The notes under the pieces: model-generated | Told to the model about the DNA's origin: nothing | Seen by the model: the letters and a program-made list of their open reading frames with translations, nothing else | The model's database searches: none | Shown here: piece by piece, positions 20,522 through 32,619 of the stretch | How positions within the stretch are numbered: position 1 is the stretch's first letter | How the letters are laid out: the number at the start of each line of letters is the position of its first letter | DNA from: Vibrio sp. PID17_43 | Lineage (GTDB): Bacteria > Pseudomonadota > Gammaproteobacteria > Enterobacterales > Vibrionaceae | Assembly (NCBI RefSeq): GCF_002608565.1 | Contig: NZ_LIXM01000008.1 | Span: 100,171-164,170, forward strand | DNA length: 64,000 nt | Reading direction: 5' to 3' | Position numbers and translations under genes: made by a program

Positions 20522-21176
20522 AAGTAGGCGGAGGCCTCACCGCCTCCGTCCTCTCACACTACCGTACTAGCGTGGGTCGCATACGGCCGTTCCAAGGTGG
20601 GCTAACTTTTGCTAACTTAAGTTCACTATTTAGCTTCAACTCCATTGTGGCTTGTCTCTCTTCGTTAGTAACAGTTCCGTTTCAGACTTCACCGCCATTG
20701 CTAACGTAGCTGTAGGATTCCTATTCTTTACAGAGACTCCGTAAACACTGAGAATCTGCTAACTGTTTCCTTAAACCTTGGTTCAGGCCTTCCCTACTTC
20801 GTAGGTACTATGCCCTCTGCTGACTTCTTCTCAATCTTCATCCAGCATCACTGCTAGCCTAGTCACAAGGACAAGTGATAAGATCTCCCGAGGTAAGATG
20901 CCACCCTTTCCCATCGCTCTACCTGATTTACATAATCACACTTCTGTTCGAGACTTTGGGCGATTCTATCTGTTGCTAGGTTACCCAAGCTGATTATGCT
21001 TACTTATCTGATTTTTGTCCGCCAAAGCTATGTTTTGCCATTTGCTTCCTTCAGATTCCACTTCACGATGGACACCCTTGCATCGGCTAACGCTACCTGC
21101 TCGACAAGATACTTAGAGGACTTTCACCTCCTAGGTTGACACCATGCTCGGTGCACAATAAACATGCTCGGTGCAC
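20522..21176 (-). mobile_element. Group II intron remnant lacking a reverse transcriptase
   Basis: Read on the minus strand, the element opens with GTGCACCGAGCATGG (group II 5' end, GUGYG-like), followed by CCTAGGAGGTGAAAGTCC and AAGGGTGTCC ribozyme-core motifs. It ends in a domain V-like hairpin (CCGTATGCGACCCACGCTAGTACGG) and a domain VI-like stem (GGAGGCGG/CCGCCTCC) just before CTACTT. About 635-655 nt separate the ends, which leaves no room for the usual ~1.3-kb intron reverse transcriptase, and none is found. The element begins directly after the T-tract of the secF terminator, in the same orientation. Insertion behind terminator hairpins is typical of group IIC introns, but the class is not settled by eye. 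Confidence 0.75.
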
Positions 21177-21182
21177 AATAAA
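21143..21182. repeat. 20-bp tandem duplication at the intron 5' boundary
   Basis: CATGCTCGGTGCACAATAAA occurs twice in direct tandem (21143-21162 and 21163-21182). Each copy contains the 5' exon tail and the first intron bases on the minus strand. Confidence 0.95.
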
Positions 21183-21211
21183 AAAGCGCCACTCGAAACG
21201 AGTGGCGCTTG
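21183..21211 (-). terminator. secDF operon terminator
   Basis: AAGCGCCACTCG and CGAGTGGCGCTT form a 12-bp stem with a 3-nt loop, followed on the minus strand by TTTTTTATT. The intron remnant starts immediately beyond. Confidence 0.92.
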
Positions 21212-21239
21212 CACTTTTTTTTACCTTAAATACTCAACC

Positions 21240-22142
21240 TTATGGCGTAGCGTCTATCTCGACTGGTAAGTAGTGTCTTGGTTCGAGCTTCAACCATTCT
21301 GGCAAAACCGTACCAATAGAGATAGATGACCATGTTCCAGACAGTACACCAATAAACATTGCCGTAGAGAAACCAGCCAAAGCTGATCCTCCCATAATCC
21401 ATAGTGCACCAACAGTGATCAACGTAGTACCCGATGTCACCATGGTACGAGAGAACGTCGCCAAAACAGCTTCATCGTTAATCTGCTCAATTTTCCAATT
21501 TTGCTTCGCAACCAGCAATTCACGGATTCGGTCGGCGATGATGATGGAATCGTTCAGTGAGTAACCGAGAATCGCCAGAATCGCGGCAAACACCGTAAGG
21601 TTAAATTCCATTTGAGTGATAGCGAAAAAGCCCAACACTAAAATCACATCGTGCGCTAATGCGAACAGTGAACCACTCGCTAGTCGCCATTCGAACCGGA
21701 AACATAAGTAACCAAGAATGGTCAGGACTGACACCAACAATGCTAAACCGCCTTGTTCAAACAAATCTTGGCCTACTTGTGCACCAACAATACTGTTACT
21801 TACCACTTCCACTTGGTGTGAGATCGGCTTAAGTGTCTCTGCCACGCTTGGTAACGTTTGCCCCTCTGCCGGGACTGAGTAACGAATCACCCAGCGACCA
21901 TCTTCACCCGAGCGGGTTACCGATGCCGATTCCCCCAACTTAGGCTGCAATGCTTCGAGCAGGTCAGGATTGGTTAATTGTTTATCGACTTTCACTTCGG
22001 TAACCATACCACCAGTGAAATCTAGACCTAAATGTAGCCCTTTCATCCAAAGAGCAAGTAAAGAAACGATCGTCAGAGCGACTGAAATGACCGTAGTGAA
22101 ATAACGAAGTTTACGAATATTTTGTTTTAGCATTTCAACCAT
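21240..22142 (-). CDS. secF: Protein-export membrane protein SecF, second copy (SecF2)
   Basis: The 300-residue protein has TM1, a periplasmic P-domain and TM2-6. SecF signatures are GLHLGLDFTGGMV after TM1 and LGYSLNDSIIIADRIRE in the middle of the protein, with a proton- or sodium-conducting Asp. With SecD it uses ion flow to pull exported proteins through SecYEG. It starts 2 nt after secD. There is no yajC or tgt nearby, and vemP precedes the pair, so this is the alternative SecDF2 set, not the housekeeping one. Confidence 0.96.
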   Translation of the reverse strand: MVEMLKQNIRKLRYFTTVISVALTIVSLLALWMKGLHLGLDFTGGMVTEVKVDKQLTNPDLLEALQPKLGESASVTRSGEDGRWVIRYSVPAEGQTLPSVAETLKPISHQVEVVSNSIVGAQVGQDLFEQGGLALLVSVLTILGYLCFRFEWRLASGSLFALAHDVILVLGFFAITQMEFNLTVFAAILAILGYSLNDSIIIADRIRELLVAKQNWKIEQINDEAVLATFSRTMVTSGTTLITVGALWIMGGSALAGFSTAMFIGVLSGTWSSISIGTVLPEWLKLEPRHYLPVEIDATP

Positions 22143-22144
22143 GA

Positions 22145-23983
22145 TTAAACCCTCACATCACGACGGCCGTCACGGCCCCAAGCTAGATTGATCATTGCAC
22201 GAGAAGCGAATACGCCAGTAAACATACTGGTCATCAGCCCCAAACCTAGCGTTAATGCAAAGCCTTGGATTGGACCATTACCGATGGCGTACAAAATCAC
22301 TGCAGTGATCATGGTTGTGATGTTGGCATCTAGGATGGTTACAAATGCACTATCAAAACCTAAGTCAATCGCCTGAGCGAAACTTCGGCCTTCTCGCATC
22401 TTGTCTTTAATACGTTCAAATATGATTACGTTGGTATCTACCGCCATACCCACCGTTAGCACCAAGCCAGCGATACCAGGAAGTGTCAAAACAGCACCAG
22501 GAAGTAGCGCGATTAGACCAAGCAAACAAAGCATATTTGCACACAGTGCAACGTTTGCAACCCAGCCCAAACGGCGGTACCAAAGCGCCATGAATGTAAG
22601 TGTTAGGCCCATACCTAACGCCAACGCTGCAAAACCATTTTGAATATTTTCGGTCCCTAGAGAAGCCCCGATAGTACGTTCTTCAACGATAGTAACTGGC
22701 GCAGTCAATGAACCTGCACGAAGCAACAATGCAAGTTGCTGTGCTTCATCCATACTACCCGCTCCGGTGATACGGAATTGGCTACCTAGTTGAGATTGAA
22801 TCGTTGCAACACTGATCACGCGCTCACTACGTTCAGTCATACCGCGGTCATTGGTTTTGTACTCACGATATACTGTCGCCATAAGCTTACCAATATGCGT
22901 TGCAGAGAAGTCACTCATCTTTTTGCCACCCGCGTGGTCTAGAGAGATGTTCACTTCTGACATGCCCATTTGGTCGATACCAGCACGCGCATCAACAATG
23001 TGCTCACCCGTCAGTAATGGACGCTTGGCCAGTATCACGGTTCGGTCATCATTATCTTGCAACACTAAGTCTTGGTTACTGCGAGCTTGACTCGCATCTT
23101 TTACTTCGTAAAACGCTAAACTTGCGGTTGCACCAATAACATTTTTCGCTTGCGCAGGATCTTGAACGCCAGGAAGCTCAATACGTATACTATCTTTACC
23201 TTGGCGCTGAACCATGGCTTCCGTAATGCCTAGCTCTTCAATACGATCACGCATGATCTTCACGTTTTGTTGCAAGGTCGTGGTTTCAAATTCTTGAATA
23301 CTCTGCTCACTAGGTTGAAGGTCAAAACCGCGATCTGAGCTCGTCATTTGCCAACCTAGGTAATTTTGACGAATGAATTGGCTAGCCGCTTTCAAAGCAT
23401 CATCATTATCGCTGTTAACCGCAATATGGTTGCCAGACTCAGCACGTACCTGCACACCACGGATACGCTGTTCACGTAGGTTCGCTTTGATCTCATCGAT
23501 CAACGCATCACGTTGCTCTTCAAAGGCCTTATTTACATCAACATTAAGTAAAAATTGGACGCCACCGCGAAGATCTAGACCGAGTTTGATTGGACTAAAG
23601 CCCATTTCGTTTAGCCAATCTGGTGCGACCGATACGTATGAAAATGTAATGCTGTCACCCTTGTCTAATTCTTCATTGAGCAGAGCACGTGCTTTACTTT
23701 GTGCATCTTCCCCATCAAAAACCATGGTTGTTTTCCCGTCTTTCTCAATGATCTTAGACACGGGAATGTTGTGCTTTTTTAGAAGTTGATCGAGTTGAAC
23801 GACCGACATCGCACTGTTGTTTCGGTCCGCAAACGTCACCTGAATCGATGGTTGCTCACCAAACCAAGTGGGGATTGCACTTAGCGTTAAAATAATGATG
23901 GTCGTAACAAGGACGACGTATTTCCATGCTGAGTAATGATTCAGCACTTTTGTTGTCTTTTGTGGTTTTGGTGTTTTCTTCAT
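22145..23983 (-). CDS. secD: Protein-export membrane protein SecD, second copy (SecD2)
   Basis: This 612-residue SecD has TM1 (~20-38), a large periplasmic P1 head and TM2-6. Motifs are GLDLRGGVQFLL, RIEELGITEAMVQRQG, and GMAVDTNVIIFERIKD (conserved Asp in TM4). Its start lies behind a 7-bp hairpin (23997-24014) that occludes part of the AAGGGA ribosome site. In V. alginolyticus, VemP stalling opens such a structure and switches on SecDF2; the same arrangement is seen here. Confidence 0.96.
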   Translation of the reverse strand: MKKTPKPQKTTKVLNHYSAWKYVVLVTTIIILTLSAIPTWFGEQPSIQVTFADRNNSAMSVVQLDQLLKKHNIPVSKIIEKDGKTTMVFDGEDAQSKARALLNEELDKGDSITFSYVSVAPDWLNEMGFSPIKLGLDLRGGVQFLLNVDVNKAFEEQRDALIDEIKANLREQRIRGVQVRAESGNHIAVNSDNDDALKAASQFIRQNYLGWQMTSSDRGFDLQPSEQSIQEFETTTLQQNVKIMRDRIEELGITEAMVQRQGKDSIRIELPGVQDPAQAKNVIGATASLAFYEVKDASQARSNQDLVLQDNDDRTVILAKRPLLTGEHIVDARAGIDQMGMSEVNISLDHAGGKKMSDFSATHIGKLMATVYREYKTNDRGMTERSERVISVATIQSQLGSQFRITGAGSMDEAQQLALLLRAGSLTAPVTIVEERTIGASLGTENIQNGFAALALGMGLTLTFMALWYRRLGWVANVALCANMLCLLGLIALLPGAVLTLPGIAGLVLTVGMAVDTNVIIFERIKDKMREGRSFAQAIDLGFDSAFVTILDANITTMITAVILYAIGNGPIQGFALTLGLGLMTSMFTGVFASRAMINLAWGRDGRRDVRV

Positions 23984-23996
23984 GTAAACATCATCC

Positions 23997-24014
23997 CTTC
24001 GCTGCTCAGCGAAG
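23997..24014 (-). promoter_or_regulatory. Hairpin sequestering the secD2 ribosome-binding site
   Basis: On the minus strand, CTTCGCT-GAGC-AGCGAAG is a perfect 7-bp stem with a 4-nt loop. Its 3' arm merges into GAAGGGATGATG, the only purine-rich site before the secD ATG. Further hairpins lie at 24051-24070 (CCTGAA/TTCAGG) and 24122-24136 (GCACG/CGTGC), in the 166-nt vemP-secD leader. Confidence 0.8.
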
Positions 24015-24149
24015 ACTCAATTAGTTAAATTCAAGACACGACAACACACCCACCTGAACACATTCAGGTACGGAATACCCAGGGCAGTCAAGGCCCTGCA
24101 AAAAAGATTGTCATGTTAAGAACGCACGAAGCGTGCAGATTGATGGCGT

Positions 24150-24629
24150 TTAAATGGAAAACTGGCTATTGAGAGCGACGTACATTGCATTGGTTTCTTT
24201 CCAACCCGCAATGCGATGGTCATTAACGAAATGATGAAAAATTGACTGGTTTTGACGCCAGCTGATGTCCATTAAGCGATAAGAATAACCGGCATCAGCA
24301 TAGAAAGGAGCTGTAAAATCGGTGACCGAATCAACATGTTCGTCATCGATGTTCTCACGCAGATGCGATATCCAGCGTTGAGAGTTAAATATGGCAAGTG
24401 AGTCTTGGCTTGCGTGTCCTTCAGAAACAGGTGACGGTACGGTTTCTTCCGTCAGTTCAGAAAAATCGATGGAAGGACTGGAAGTAGAGTCACTCGTCGT
24501 GAAGGACTGTAATTTTGATAAGTGAAGTACGTGAGTTTTCTGTTCTTTTTGCACAGCAGAGGCTTGCACTGGCAACAAAGCCATTGCAAGTAGCAGCAAA
24601 AACAGTTTTCTAACGTCAAACCAAGACAT
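24150..24629 (-). CDS. vemP: VemP, Vibrio protein-export monitoring polypeptide (force-sensitive arrest peptide)
   Basis: From the ATG at 24629 the product has 159 residues, the published VemP length. An in-frame start at 24650 would add 7. The N-terminus is a signal sequence (MSWFDVRKLFLLLLAMALLPVQASA). The C-terminal arrest region HRIAGWKETNAMYVALNSQ ends at Gln156, three residues before the stop, as in V. alginolyticus VemP. During slow export (low sodium) the nascent chain stays stalled in the ribosome, exposing the downstream secD2 ribosome site. Export pulls the chain and releases the stall. Confidence 0.95.
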   Translation of the reverse strand: MSWFDVRKLFLLLLAMALLPVQASAVQKEQKTHVLHLSKLQSFTTSDSTSSPSIDFSELTEETVPSPVSEGHASQDSLAIFNSQRWISHLRENIDDEHVDSVTDFTAPFYADAGYSYRLMDISWRQNQSIFHHFVNDHRIAGWKETNAMYVALNSQFSI

Positions 24630-24791
24630 GGGCTCTCGCTTAAAACACAACGAGCCAAATTGTTTGACTCAGCCCTTTGATAGTATTCCCATTGGTTATT
24701 ATCCACAACTAAAAAGTTCTAAATCTCTATAGCTGTCTTCGTTCCGGCCAGATCTGATACTTCAGCCCCGCAACATGAAAGAGCCTCGTAT

Positions 24792-25463
24792 TCATCGAGA
24801 GAATATTTTGCCTGTATCCACATCTAGGTAAATTTTGTTCTCTTGTTCAAGGCCGCCACAGTAAATAAAATAAATGTTACCCTGCTTGTAAGTCACCGAA
24901 CGCACCCAGCCACCCAACTCTTCAAAATCACTTGGGACGCAAGCCTGATCATCCAACAGTTGCTGAGTTTTGTTGCGAAACACATCTAAATGCGCTTTCA
25001 AATCGTCAGTTTTTTGCAAGTAAGCATCCAAAATCTCTAACCGCTCTTGCTCTTTAATGGCAGGTTCTGAATCTGATAACCCCTTGGAATCTACCCACTC
25101 CGCAGTCTCTTCTCCCCCTTCTTCATACAGGATATAATCTGACAGACGGAACCAGCCATTTGCTTTTTCTAACACTGCGACTTTTTCCCCTTTGTACAGG
25201 GAGTCAATGACGAGCGCTTGAAGATTTGGTTGGTTATAGACATTGACTCGACGCTCAGTCACATAATATTCCGTAACTTCTGAGACTCGGGACTCTAAAT
25301 CCATGATAGGTTGTACTTTGTCGTTCATTTTCGGTGACGTAACAGAAGGTTCTTCCACATTTTGCGTTGTTTGTTGCTCTTCTTTCATAAAGACGAAATA
25401 GCACCCGGCACCAATACCGCCCAACAAAAACAAAATAGCGAATACGATCAGCACCTTTTTCAT
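24792..25463 (-). CDS. Membrane-anchored protein with a bacterial SH3-like domain
   Basis: The 223-residue product starts at MKKVLIVFAILFLLGGIGAGCYFVF, which may be a single span or a lipobox-like signal (GIGAGC). It has an SH3_3-type segment at ~65-125 (YYVTERRVNVYNQPNLQALVIDSLYKGEKVAVLEKANGWFRLSD). This fold often binds envelope or cell-wall ligands. A charged helix and a small C-terminal domain with two Cys follow. The ATG at 25463 has an AAGGA site; an upstream start at 25496 adds 11 residues. The role is unknown. Confidence 0.7.
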   Translation of the reverse strand: MKKVLIVFAILFLLGGIGAGCYFVFMKEEQQTTQNVEEPSVTSPKMNDKVQPIMDLESRVSEVTEYYVTERRVNVYNQPNLQALVIDSLYKGEKVAVLEKANGWFRLSDYILYEEGGEETAEWVDSKGLSDSEPAIKEQERLEILDAYLQKTDDLKAHLDVFRNKTQQLLDDQACVPSDFEELGGWVRSVTYKQGNIYFIYCGGLEQENKIYLDVDTGKIFSR

Positions 25464-25522
25464 GTTCTTTTGATCCTTATGCAATTGAACTAACACTATT
25501 TTTGTCGTAAACAGCTATACTC

Positions 25523-26101
25523 ATGCAAAACGAATGGACTGCTACGAAACCTATGATGATTGAGCCAAAATGGATATTAATAATACTGTTGCTTCCACTC
25601 TCGGTGCATGCAGCAGTTCAGTGTGACCACAATTCATGGAATGACAATCTTACCCAATTCAACCAGTTAGAGTCCAACTACAATCAATACGTTACGATTT
25701 ACAATACGCTGTTAAATGAGCACAAGCAACGTAAGCTGTTATCCCAGACCTTTTCCCTCGAAGAACTCACCCTACTCTGGCAGTCCAAAGCCAATCAAAA
25801 CATTTTCCGCGGCCAGTTGCAGGCTTCCATTCAATATAGAGATGAACTACGGAGTAAAGCAGAGAAACTTAAAAAGCTCAGCAAGGAGTCTAAATGGACG
25901 GCAAATGGATGGCAAAAGCTCGCTGCTCTGTGTCAACAATCAGGAGCAACCGCCAACCAAATCAGTGCGGAGTGGTATCGAGAAAACGCAAACCTTCTCG
26001 CTGAAGATTATACGCAACTTGCTTTACAATACGCAGGATTGGCTGGCTTATACGATCAAGAGGTCGAGACCTTAAAACAGACTCAAAATATAACTCATTG
26101 A
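25523..26101 (+). CDS. Hypothetical periplasmic helical protein
   Basis: The 192-residue frame contains a signal peptide (MMIEPKWILIILLLPLSVHA) beginning at residue 11, so the real start is likely the ATG at 25553 or 25556. No strong ribosome site is evident for either choice. The mature part is helical with coiled-coil character (FNQLESNYNQYVTIYNTLLNEH, YRDELRSKAEKLKKLSKES) and two Cys. It is divergent from the SH3-like gene. I do not recognise the family. Confidence 0.6.
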   Translation: MQNEWTATKPMMIEPKWILIILLLPLSVHAAVQCDHNSWNDNLTQFNQLESNYNQYVTIYNTLLNEHKQRKLLSQTFSLEELTLLWQSKANQNIFRGQLQASIQYRDELRSKAEKLKKLSKESKWTANGWQKLAALCQQSGATANQISAEWYRENANLLAEDYTQLALQYAGLAGLYDQEVETLKQTQNITH

Positions 26102-26276
26102 GCCTGTTAACACTGGGATTGTTCCCTTTCTCATTACTGCATAAATAGTAATCAAAAAAACCAATAATAGAGATATTGGTCACAATAATACTTTACTTTC
26201 GAACAGTTTTTGGATACTTTGCTCATTAACAAAATTTAATAAAAAGTCATATTTGGCTGGAGATGATGCTACAAAC

Positions 26277-26507
26277 ATGGTTATCAATCGATTAAGTAAC
26301 AAGGGATGTCCTAATGCTACTAACGCCAAATTTCTGTCAGTCGTTAGGCACGTTAAAGAGTTCGGTTCTATCAGTGATTTGGACTTATGCAAAATCTTTG
26401 GAGAAACAATCTGGTGTGATGGTCGAGAGTACCATTCATCAGCATTCTCATTTAAGGTAGATAGACGCACAGGGAACTGTGAAATATCGAAATACAAACA
26501 CCCATAA
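26277..26507 (+). CDS. Small hypothetical protein, 76 aa
   Basis: The ATG at 26277 follows a GGAGAT site about 12 nt upstream; a TTG at 26253 could extend it by 8 residues. The product (MVINRLSNKGCPNATNAKFL...) has three Cys and a basic C-terminus. A T-run terminator follows within 20 nt. An opposite-strand frame of 129 codons covers the same DNA but has no such signals. The gene is plausible, not certain. Confidence 0.45.
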   Translation: MVINRLSNKGCPNATNAKFLSVVRHVKEFGSISDLDLCKIFGETIWCDGREYHSSAFSFKVDRRTGNCEISKYKHP

Positions 26508-26534
26508 GGCTTAAAAAGTTTACAAAGCGGAATC

Positions 26535-26566
26535 AGGAAACTGGCTCCGCTTTTTTCGTCTTGGGT
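26535..26566 (+). terminator. Terminator after the 76-aa frame
   Basis: AAGCGGA and TCCGCTT form the stem, followed by a T-run on the plus strand. Confidence 0.75.
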
Positions 26567-26686
26567 CATTGAGGTGGGTTTGACCGAATTGTTTTTGTTC
26601 CCAAAGGGTTGGCTCTATATAGATCATCATAATCATCCTTGTCATTGCTTAGATGATCAGATCATGAAACATAAAATGAGTTCAAA

Positions 26687-26714
26687 AAATCCCCAAGCCG
26701 TGGCTTAGGGATTT
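26687..26714 (-). terminator. Terminator downstream of luxQ
   Basis: On the minus strand, AAATCCCTAAGCC and GGCTTGGGGATTT form a long stem with one mismatch, followed by TTTTG. Confidence 0.8.
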
Positions 26715-26729
26715 GTGTATAAGAGACAG
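26711..26729 (-). mobile_element. Solitary Tn5/IS50-like transposon end
   Basis: On the minus strand the sequence CTGTCTCTTATACACAAAT matches the Tn5 mosaic end at 17 of 19 positions, with the first 16 identical. The outer end is at 26729, so the element body would lie toward lower coordinates. No partner end or transposase is visible between 26100 and 26710. Confidence 0.6.
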
Positions 26730-26752
26730 GCATCAATGCCACCTTTTTCACT

Positions 26753-30429
<3,677 letters not shown>

Positions 30430-30660
30430 CTATTGCTCTTTTCGCTTTTATTGAGCGTCTCTATTTTATAACCTAACCGAGTCATCCTTACTCTATTAAT
30501 CTCTTCCATAACATGTCCTTTTTTATATCAATGCCTTTGATATTAAGCCTAGTAGGACATGACTGTATTATGAGTTACCAATGACCGAAATGATACCTGA
30601 AATAGATAAAAATAAACCGCCATTTTTAAGCGATTTGTCGTTTATCATTCTATAAATTCA

Positions 30661-30730
30661 TGGGCGCTGCGTCTTCAAACCAAGTCATTCTCACTGAACC
30701 AAGCATCTTGAGGTTACTTAGGTATATAAC
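30661..30730. repeat. Vibrio intergenic repeat (ERIC-like), copy 1
   Basis: GTCTTCAAACCAAGTCATTCTCACT with a following AGGTTACTT recurs at 59941-59984 with 22 of 25 identical bases. The 306-nt gap 30430-30735 holds this repeat and the luxP promoter region, and no gene. Confidence 0.55.
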
Positions 30731-30735
30731 GTGTA

Positions 30736-31050
30736 TTAGCTGTGCATTTGAAATATCAGGTTTTGATGCTCATCAACATTGATATCTGCACCTGCATCGA
30801 CAAGTAACTCTTTTTTCCTTTTGGTTAATTGTTTAATGAAGTATTCCACTTTCATCGCAGTGCTCTTGCTTTCAAACGATGATGTCCACTCTAATATGAG
30901 TGGTCCTTTTCCTTTCAACGCTTTTGCGCCTTTACCGCTTTGATGCTGCTTAAAGCGTCTTTCTATATCGTTCGTAACACCGCAATACAATGCATTGCGG
31001 TTATTGCGGATCAAATAAACACACCAGCTTTGCTCGGTAACCTGACTCAT
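30736..31050 (-). CDS. GIY-YIG nuclease-family protein (UPF0213/YhbQ-like)
   Basis: The 104-residue protein is a single GIY-YIG domain: [37 protein letters not shown], where the Y-x-I and Y-C-G-V form the signature and an Arg follows. Such small stand-alone domains are structure-specific or of unknown function. Its start overlaps the end of the yceH-like gene by 4 nt. Confidence 0.9.
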   Translation of the reverse strand: MSQVTEQSWCVYLIRNNRNALYCGVTNDIERRFKQHQSGKGAKALKGKGPLILEWTSSFESKSTAMKVEYFIKQLTKRKKELLVDAGADINVDEHQNLIFQMHS

Positions 31051-31703
31051 GAAAGCAGTGATTCTACCTGTACTTTGAGTGCATCGAGTTCTTCACGAAG
31101 TTGTGCTACTTCTTGCTCGAGTTGTGCCACACGCTCAGAATCAACAGAGGATGGTGTATAGGCAGAAGTGCTCAACTCACTCATATCCACTTCACCACAG
31201 AACAAATGCATGTAACGACATTCCCGCTTACCTGCCTCGCGCGGAAGCTTAACCACCAGCGGGCCTCTTTCATCGCTCGCTAGGTGTTCCAATACGATTT
31301 CCACTTCTTTAACGTCATTGAAATTTGCTAGGCGGTTAGTACGAGTACGAATTTCGCCTGGTGTTTGAGCACCGCGCAGTAACATACAGCACACAATCCC
31401 TTTTTCCTGTTTACTCAGTTTCAAATCACCAAATTCAGTATTGCAGAAACGGTGTTGGTACTTGCTTACACGACTGTTAAAGCTACTTTCATCACTGACT
31501 AGCCGACGTTCAATCAGCGCATCAACTGCATCGACTACATCGCCTTCTGACAATGACATTACCGGCTCACGATTACTTTTTTGGTTGCACGCATTAGTCA
31601 GCGCATTAAGGCTCAGAGGGTATTGATCGGGGGTTGTGACTTCTTTTTCAATCAAACAACCAATTACTCGTGCTTCAATTGCCGTTAGCTCAACTTTCAT
31701 CAT
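31047..31703 (-). CDS. yceH: YceH family protein (UPF0502/DUF480)
   Basis: The 218-residue protein opens with the DUF480 signature ([43 protein letters not shown]). It contains two winged-helix-like repeats and ends in a coiled coil ([30 protein letters not shown]). The winged-helix folds suggest nucleic-acid binding; the function is unknown. Two adjacent ATGs could start it. It is co-transcribed with the GIY-YIG gene. Confidence 0.93.
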   Translation of the reverse strand: MMKVELTAIEARVIGCLIEKEVTTPDQYPLSLNALTNACNQKSNREPVMSLSEGDVVDAVDALIERRLVSDESSFNSRVSKYQHRFCNTEFGDLKLSKQEKGIVCCMLLRGAQTPGEIRTRTNRLANFNDVKEVEIVLEHLASDERGPLVVKLPREAGKRECRYMHLFCGEVDMSELSTSAYTPSSVDSERVAQLEQEVAQLREELDALKVQVESLLS

Positions 31704-31792
31704 GCATTTCCTTATTATTTTTGCATTTGAATTTGGGTATCAGGCTAAAGCATAGCGCATAGACCTGATACCCTTTGCGAATCAGGTTCAAT

Positions 31793-32011
31793 CTAATGCT
31801 CTGATAGAATGGACACTTTGGTCATTTTTCCATTCTCATCAATCATCATGATCTTAGAACGGTTCAGCTCAACCTCTATAATTTCGAGTTGCGTTCTTGC
31901 TGTAACATATGCCGCTTTTAGCTTTGCTGCTAAAGAGTCTTCGGTTGACTCTACTTCTTGGTTTTCGACGTGCTCCGCAGTATTACCAGAGTTCATTTCG
32001 AGCTTCATCAT
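31793..32011 (-). CDS. Small hypothetical acidic protein, 72 aa
   Basis: The product (MMKLEMNSGNTAEHVENQEVESTED...) is acidic and helical in its centre (AKLKAAYVTARTQLEIIEVELNRSK), with no signal peptide. The opposite-strand frame of similar length is Ser/Ile-rich and less protein-like. There is no strong ribosome site, so the gene is tentative and the start may be the third ATG. Confidence 0.5.
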   Translation of the reverse strand: MMKLEMNSGNTAEHVENQEVESTEDSLAAKLKAAYVTARTQLEIIEVELNRSKIMMIDENGKMTKVSILSEH

Positions 32012-32236
32012 ATTGTCTTGAATGAAGCAGATAATATAGCGTCAACAAACCGATGACAACGAGTCGTTGCATCTCCGTGTACGATAATCCAAAGCACTCA
32101 AGTTGTGCGTGTTAAAAGCACATCAGAATTGATTGATAAATGTTCAACTCAACACCACGTTTGATCTAAAGACTGTTATGCCATTAGATGTTGTGTTTTA
32201 ATCGAATCAGATATTCACAAATTAGGAAAGGGAACC

Positions 32237-32551
32237 ATGAGTAGCGTATTTGAAATCGTGAACCAAGCTCGTCGTAAAAACAAACTAAAACGTGAGCTGC
32301 TTGATAACGAAAAGAAAGTTCGTGACAACCGCAAACGTGTAGACCTTCTAGAGAACCTACTAGACTACATCAAACCAGAAATGACTCACGACGAAATCCT
32401 TGCGATCATCAAAAACATGAAAGCGGATTACGAAGACCGTGTTGATGACCACATCATCAAGAGCGCTGAGATCTCTAAAGCTCGTCGTGACATCAGCCGC
32501 CGTATTCGCGAACTGACTGAAGAAGACAAGCAAACTAGCGGTAAAAAATAA
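32237..32551 (+). CDS. yeeX: DUF496 family protein YeeX
   Basis: The 104-residue, highly charged helical protein ([38 protein letters not shown]...) matches the conserved YeeX/UPF0265 family, whose function is not established. An AGGAAAGGG ribosome site lies 6-14 nt upstream. Codon use is strongly biased, suggesting good expression. A terminator follows. Confidence 0.95.
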   Translation: MSSVFEIVNQARRKNKLKRELLDNEKKVRDNRKRVDLLENLLDYIKPEMTHDEILAIIKNMKADYEDRVDDHIIKSAEISKARRDISRRIRELTEEDKQTSGKK

Positions 32552-32572
32552 GCCTAATTAGTTTCAAGATTC

Positions 32573-32612
32573 AACCCCAAGCAAGTCAATCTTGCTCGGG
32601 GTTTCTTTTTGT
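32573..32612 (+). terminator. yeeX terminator
   Basis: AACCCC-A-AGCAAG pairs with CTTGCT-C-GGGGTT, followed by TTTCTTTTT. Confidence 0.88.
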
Positions 32613-32619
32613 CACTTTG

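Noticed and set aside
20522..21176. Reading this region as a retron or integron attC array
   Set aside because: No reverse transcriptase, no repeated attC cores, and both ends fit group II intron boundaries better.
26180..26569. 129-codon minus-strand frame overlapping the 76-aa plus-strand frame
   Set aside because: No ribosome site, unbalanced composition, and the terminator T-run points along the plus strand, so the plus-strand frame is the better candidate.
26652..26664. TGATCAGATC resembling the Tn5 inside end near 26655
   Set aside because: Only 10 bp match and the CTGTCTCT part is missing, so it cannot be called the partner of the mosaic-like end.
31809..32021. 70-codon plus-strand frame antisense to the 72-aa gene
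   Set aside because: Ser/Ile/Phe-rich, without a ribosome site; the minus-strand frame has more protein-like composition.
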